Origin: Acidobacteriota bacterium
GTDB taxonomy: Bacteria; Acidobacteriota; Terriglobia; Acidiferrales; UBA7541
NCBI GenBank assembly: GCA_003224055.1
Contig: QHYE01000052.1
Coordinates: 1 to 36,560, forward strand
DNA: 36,560 nt
Direction: 5' to 3'
Part shown: positions 33,703-36,560 of the stretch, one piece after another
Numbering within the stretch: the stretch's first letter is position 1
Layout: every line of letters begins with the position of its first letter
The notes under the pieces: generated by a model
Told to the model about the DNA's origin: nothing
The model's input: the letters and a program-made list of their open reading frames with translations, nothing else
Database searches by the model: none
Position numbers and translations under genes: made by a program

Positions 33703-34720
33703 GCAGCGATTTCTCGTCGTACGGCTCAGCTCTCTTGGCGACATTGTGCATACATTTCCCGCTGTCGCGGCGCTGCGCGAATCTTTCCCAAATGCAGAGA
33801 TTGTCTGGCTGACCCATCCGCGCTGGAAACTTCTTGTGGAAAGCAGCGCCCTCGCCACACAGGTCTGGGCTGCCGAGACGCGCTCACTGTCCTCGCTTCG
33901 AGAAATCCTGAGCCACATTCGTGAAAGGAAGCTCAGCGTCGCGATTGACTATCAAGGTTTGTGGAAGTCGGCGGCACTCCCGCTATTTGGCGGCGTTCCA
34001 CGCAGAATCGGTTTTTCTTCAGAAACGGTTCGCGAGTATGGTGTTCCCATGCTCTATAACTACCGCGTCCGATGTACCCAGACACACATCGCCGACCAGA
34101 ACGGTGAGCTTTCGCTGCGCGCGGGTGCACGGCGTGGATGTGCCGCCTTCTCGCTGAATGTTTCGCAATCAGATGCAGCGGCAGTGCGCCACTACTTGCA
34201 GGGTCACAGCATCGAGCACTACGTTGCTCTCAGTCCCGGAGGAGGTTGGCGCTCCAAGTACTGGCCGCCTGAGCGATTCGGTGTGCTCTGCAAGAAAATC
34301 CGCGAAGCTCTAGGCTTACGCTGCATCGTCAACTACGGCCCTGGCGAAGAACAGCTCGCTTCCACAGTTCGCGATGCCAGCGGCACGGCCGATCCGCTCC
34401 TCTATAATGGCGACCTCGGCCCTTTGATGGCTCTCTTGCGAAATGCTCTTTGCATCGTTGGCGGAGATACCGGTCCGCTGCATCTCGCCGTCGCTCTGGG
34501 AACGCCTGCAGTTGCCCTGTTTGGTCCCACCGATCCCGCGCGCAATGGCCCCTACCGTGTTGTCGATTCCGGCTCCGTCGCTCGCTCCGATATCGTTCTT
34601 CGCAGTTCGCGGGCAGTCACTACCTATAAGCGAGGCAAGCAAGCCGATCCATCCATGCTGGAACTGGAAGTGGAAGCAGTCCTCGAAGCTGTGCGCCGCC
34701 AGATCGAGGCCCGCGCATGA
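33695..34720 (+). CDS. waaC: ADP-heptose:LPS heptosyltransferase I
   Basis: Adds the first heptose to Kdo2-lipid A. The 341-residue GT9 enzyme begins MAEQRFLVVRLSSLGDIVHTFPAVAALRESFP, the WaaC hallmark, and has DYQGLWKSAALPLFGGVPRRIGF, SPGGGWRSKYWPPERF, and the ADP-heptose site VGGDTGPLHLAVALGTPAVALFGPTDPARNGPY. The ATG at 33695 overlaps the hldC stop. The longer frame from 33632 lies within hldC and is not favoured. Confidence 0.93.
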   Translation: MAEQRFLVVRLSSLGDIVHTFPAVAALRESFPNAEIVWLTHPRWKLLVESSALATQVWAAETRSLSSLREILSHIRERKLSVAIDYQGLWKSAALPLFGGVPRRIGFSSETVREYGVPMLYNYRVRCTQTHIADQNGELSLRAGARRGCAAFSLNVSQSDAAAVRHYLQGHSIEHYVALSPGGGWRSKYWPPERFGVLCKKIREALGLRCIVNYGPGEEQLASTVRDASGTADPLLYNGDLGPLMALLRNALCIVGGDTGPLHLAVALGTPAVALFGPTDPARNGPYRVVDSGSVARSDIVLRSSRAVTTYKRGKQADPSMLELEVEAVLEAVRRQIEARA

Positions 34721-35277
34721 GCGCCATCACTGCGTTCTTCGCGCGTTGGCGCGTCCGCCTTGGCTATCCGCTCGTCATTGTCGTTCTGTTCTTTGCCCGT
34801 CCCACGCCGCGCAGCATTTTGGCCGGCGCGCTGGTGGGCGCGATTGGCTTGTGGCTGCGCGCCTTTGCCGCTGGATATCTTCACAAGCAGGAAGTCCTCA
34901 CGGTCACAGGCCCTTACGCCTACACGCGGAATCCGCTCTATCTCGGCAGTGCCATTCTTACTATCGGCGCCGGTGTCGCCGCGCGCTCCTGGATTTCCGT
35001 TCTGGTTTTATTCGTCTATTTCGCGCTGTTCTACTCCGTCGTCATGCGGCGAGAAGAGAAGGAGCTTCATCTTCGTCACGGGGCTGCCTTCGAAGAGTAC
35101 GCGCGAGCTGTTCCGCTTTTCATCCCGCGTCTGACCGCCGCGAAACTGGCTGGAGACTCGGCCGGTTCCTTCTCTTTCGCTCTATACAAGAAGAATCATG
35201 AATGGCAGGCAGCCGCTGGCTTCTTATTTCTCCTTTTTGTGCTGCAGCTGCTTTGGTTGCTCCGTCGACTGCACTGA
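34717..35277 (+). CDS. ICMT/PEMT-like membrane methyltransferase at the end of the LPS operon
   Basis: An integral membrane protein of 186 residues with about five hydrophobic segments. It carries the isoprenylcysteine carboxyl methyltransferase pattern: TGPYAYTRNPLYLGSAIL, then RREEKELHLRHGAAFEEYARAVPLFIPR, the SAM-binding region of the ICMT/phospholipid methyltransferase superfamily. Bacterial members act on isoprenoid, phospholipid or unknown lipids. Its ATG overlaps the waaC stop as ATGA, so it is co-translated with the LPS genes, which suggests a lipid or LPS-core substrate; this is inference. Its last 54 bases overlap the convergent comEC gene. Confidence 0.85.
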   Translation: MSAITAFFARWRVRLGYPLVIVVLFFARPTPRSILAGALVGAIGLWLRAFAAGYLHKQEVLTVTGPYAYTRNPLYLGSAILTIGAGVAARSWISVLVLFVYFALFYSVVMRREEKELHLRHGAAFEEYARAVPLFIPRLTAAKLAGDSAGSFSFALYKKNHEWQAAAGFLFLLFVLQLLWLLRRLH

Positions 35278-36560
35278 AGATGCGGTCCTCCCTGCTTCCG
35301 GACATGCCACGAAGCAGGAGATTTTCAGCCTCGTTCCATCCGTCAGAACGTGCACCGCCCCGTCAAAATCCGTTCTGTAAATCCGGACACCCGCTTTCTC
35401 CAGCCGTTCCAGCAGCTCCGGGCTGGGATGCCCGTAAGGATTACCTTCTCCGGAGGAGATGATCCCGATTCGCGGTTGCACCGCTGCCAGAAATTCCGGC
35501 ATGGTGGAATTCTTGCTGCCGTGGTGCCCGATTTTCAAAACGTCCGCGCGCAGCTCGTTCGCATCACTCTCTGCAAGAGTGGCACGCTCGGACTCCTTTT
35601 CCGCGTCCCCCGCCAGTAGCAGGCTTTGATTGCCGTAGCGCAAGCGCAGCACCAGGGAATCGTCGTTCTTCGCGGAAGGCGCAGTCTCACCTCGAGAACT
35701 TTCCGGCCAAAGGAATTCACCTTCCGCCCCGTCCCGGGAAAACTTCTTACCCCGGACTTCATGCTCGATGGGAATCTTCTTTTCGCGGGCCAAGTCCTCC
35801 AATTGTGTGAGTGCGGCCGTTGACACTTCTCGGCCAATCCAAAGCTTACCGACGCGGAAGTTCTCGAACACGGCGGTGAGCCCGCCGAGGTGATCCTGAT
35901 GCGCGTGAGTCAACGCCACCACGTCCAACTTCTGAAATCCTCGTCACCACAAGTACGGCGATACGGCCTCCTCGCCGGGATCAACGCCCTGTTGCTCTTC
36001 GTGACCGGGAAATCCTCCGAACGCACCGCCACCATCGATCAGCAAGATTTTGCCGCCCGGCGATACGACAAAAAGCGAGTCGCCCTGGCCTACATCCAAA
36101 ATTGTCACTTCCAATTTTCCTTTGGACCACCGCGATCCAAACGGGAATACTGCCACTGCCAGCGCACATGTTGCCCAGGCTGCGTATAGGCTCCACCTCA
36201 ATTTGTGCCCCGGTGACTGCTTCGAGCGCGTCATTGCCGCAAGTAGGACAGCCACGCCGAAAAACGCCACGATCAGCCACCACGGCGGCCCGGGAATCCG
36301 GTAGCTCCACCGTGGAAAATGCGCGAACCATTGCACGATGTGCAGCAGTAGCTCCGTCAACCACGCGAGCGGGACCGCAACAATCTTTCCGAGGGGCTGC
36401 CAGACCAGCCCGGTAACGAGCGCGAGAAATCCCAAAGGAACAACTACGCCCGTCAACGGGACTGCTGCAAGGTTAACTAGTGGCCCGGACAACGTGATTC
36501 TGTGAAAATCGCGCGCCATCAACGGAAGCATCTCAATCTGCAGCGCCACCGTAATAGCGA
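35224..36560 (-). pseudogene. comEC: ComEC/Rec2 DNA-uptake channel, C-terminal part, interrupted by in-frame TGA; runs off the window
   Basis: ComEC imports single-stranded DNA across the inner membrane during natural transformation. The visible part has membrane segments (PLTGVVVPLGFLALVTGLV; WWLIVAFFGVAVLLAAM), then the metallo-beta-lactamase domain with TILDVGQGDSLFVVSPGGKILLIDGGG, THAHQDHLGG (HxHxDH), LLAGDAEKESE and LKIGHHGSKNS. Frame is continuous except for one TGA at 35946-35944, between VSPYLW and RGFQKLDVVALTHAHQD, where relatives have Ser (PYLWSRG). Either the gene is dead or two polypeptides are made: GAGGA (35942-35938) lies nine bases before a TTG at 35928. The coding frame continues past 36560. 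Confidence 0.85.

Noticed and set aside
35900-35946. Selenocysteine reading of the comEC TGA
   Set aside because: No convincing SECIS-like hairpin directly downstream, and the family residue there is Ser, not Cys or Sec.

Overview
The window reads as chromosomal core DNA of a GC-rich, diderm (LPS-bearing) bacterium. The style of the genes (secretin with N-terminal TPRs and a C-terminal cohesin-like domain, many short intergenic palindromes, DUF4097 and POTRA-only envelope proteins) fits Acidobacteriota best. That assignment is inference from gene content, not from a marker search. No phage, insertion sequence or CRISPR array is visible, and genes are packed tightly with many stop/start overlaps.

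Layout. (1) 46-3592, minus strand: a secretin gene and two GspG-type pseudopilin genes, followed by an initiator tRNA with its own promoter and terminator. (2) 3670-5673, plus: smpB and pepA. (3) 5774-7774, minus: argS, facing pepA across a double palindrome. (4) 7775-8497: the only long gene-poor stretch; it holds the argS promoter, a strong larC promoter and an operator-like palindrome over a further promoter. (5) 8498-14499, plus: larC, metG, tatD, a polyprenyl diphosphate synthase lacking an ordinary start codon, and an HDAC-like deacetylase. (6) 14515-28067, minus: a TlpA-like thioredoxin, a DUF4097 lipoprotein, larE, a POTRA-only protein, glmS, purS, an adenosine deaminase family gene, a nuclease/phospholipase gene broken by a 38-bp tandem duplication, an amino-acid permease, a UvrD/PcrA helicase and a small secreted protein. 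(7) 28185-35277, plus: an eight-gene envelope operon (waaA, lpxK, waaF, gmhB, hldA, hldC, waaC and an ICMT-like membrane methyltransferase), most genes overlapping the next. (8) 35224-36560, minus: the C-terminal part of ComEC, interrupted by an in-frame TGA and running off the window.

How the genes work together. The operon at 28-35 kb supplies Kdo transfer, lipid A 4'-phosphorylation, most of ADP-heptose synthesis and two heptosyltransferases, i.e. the LPS inner core; gmhA is not here. glmS feeds the same envelope pathways with glucosamine-6-phosphate. LarC and LarE belong to nickel-pincer cofactor synthesis; larA and larB are not in view. The secretin and pseudopilins are outer-membrane and pilus parts of a type II secretion-like machine whose ATPase and platform must lie elsewhere.

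I do not see an obviously new multi-gene system. The points most worth a second look are the in-frame TGA in comEC, the 38-bp duplication in the nuclease gene, the repeated -10-box-next-to-start-codon arrangement suggesting leaderless mRNAs, the unusual initiator tRNA, the missing start codon of the prenyl synthase, and the ICMT-like gene closing the LPS operon.
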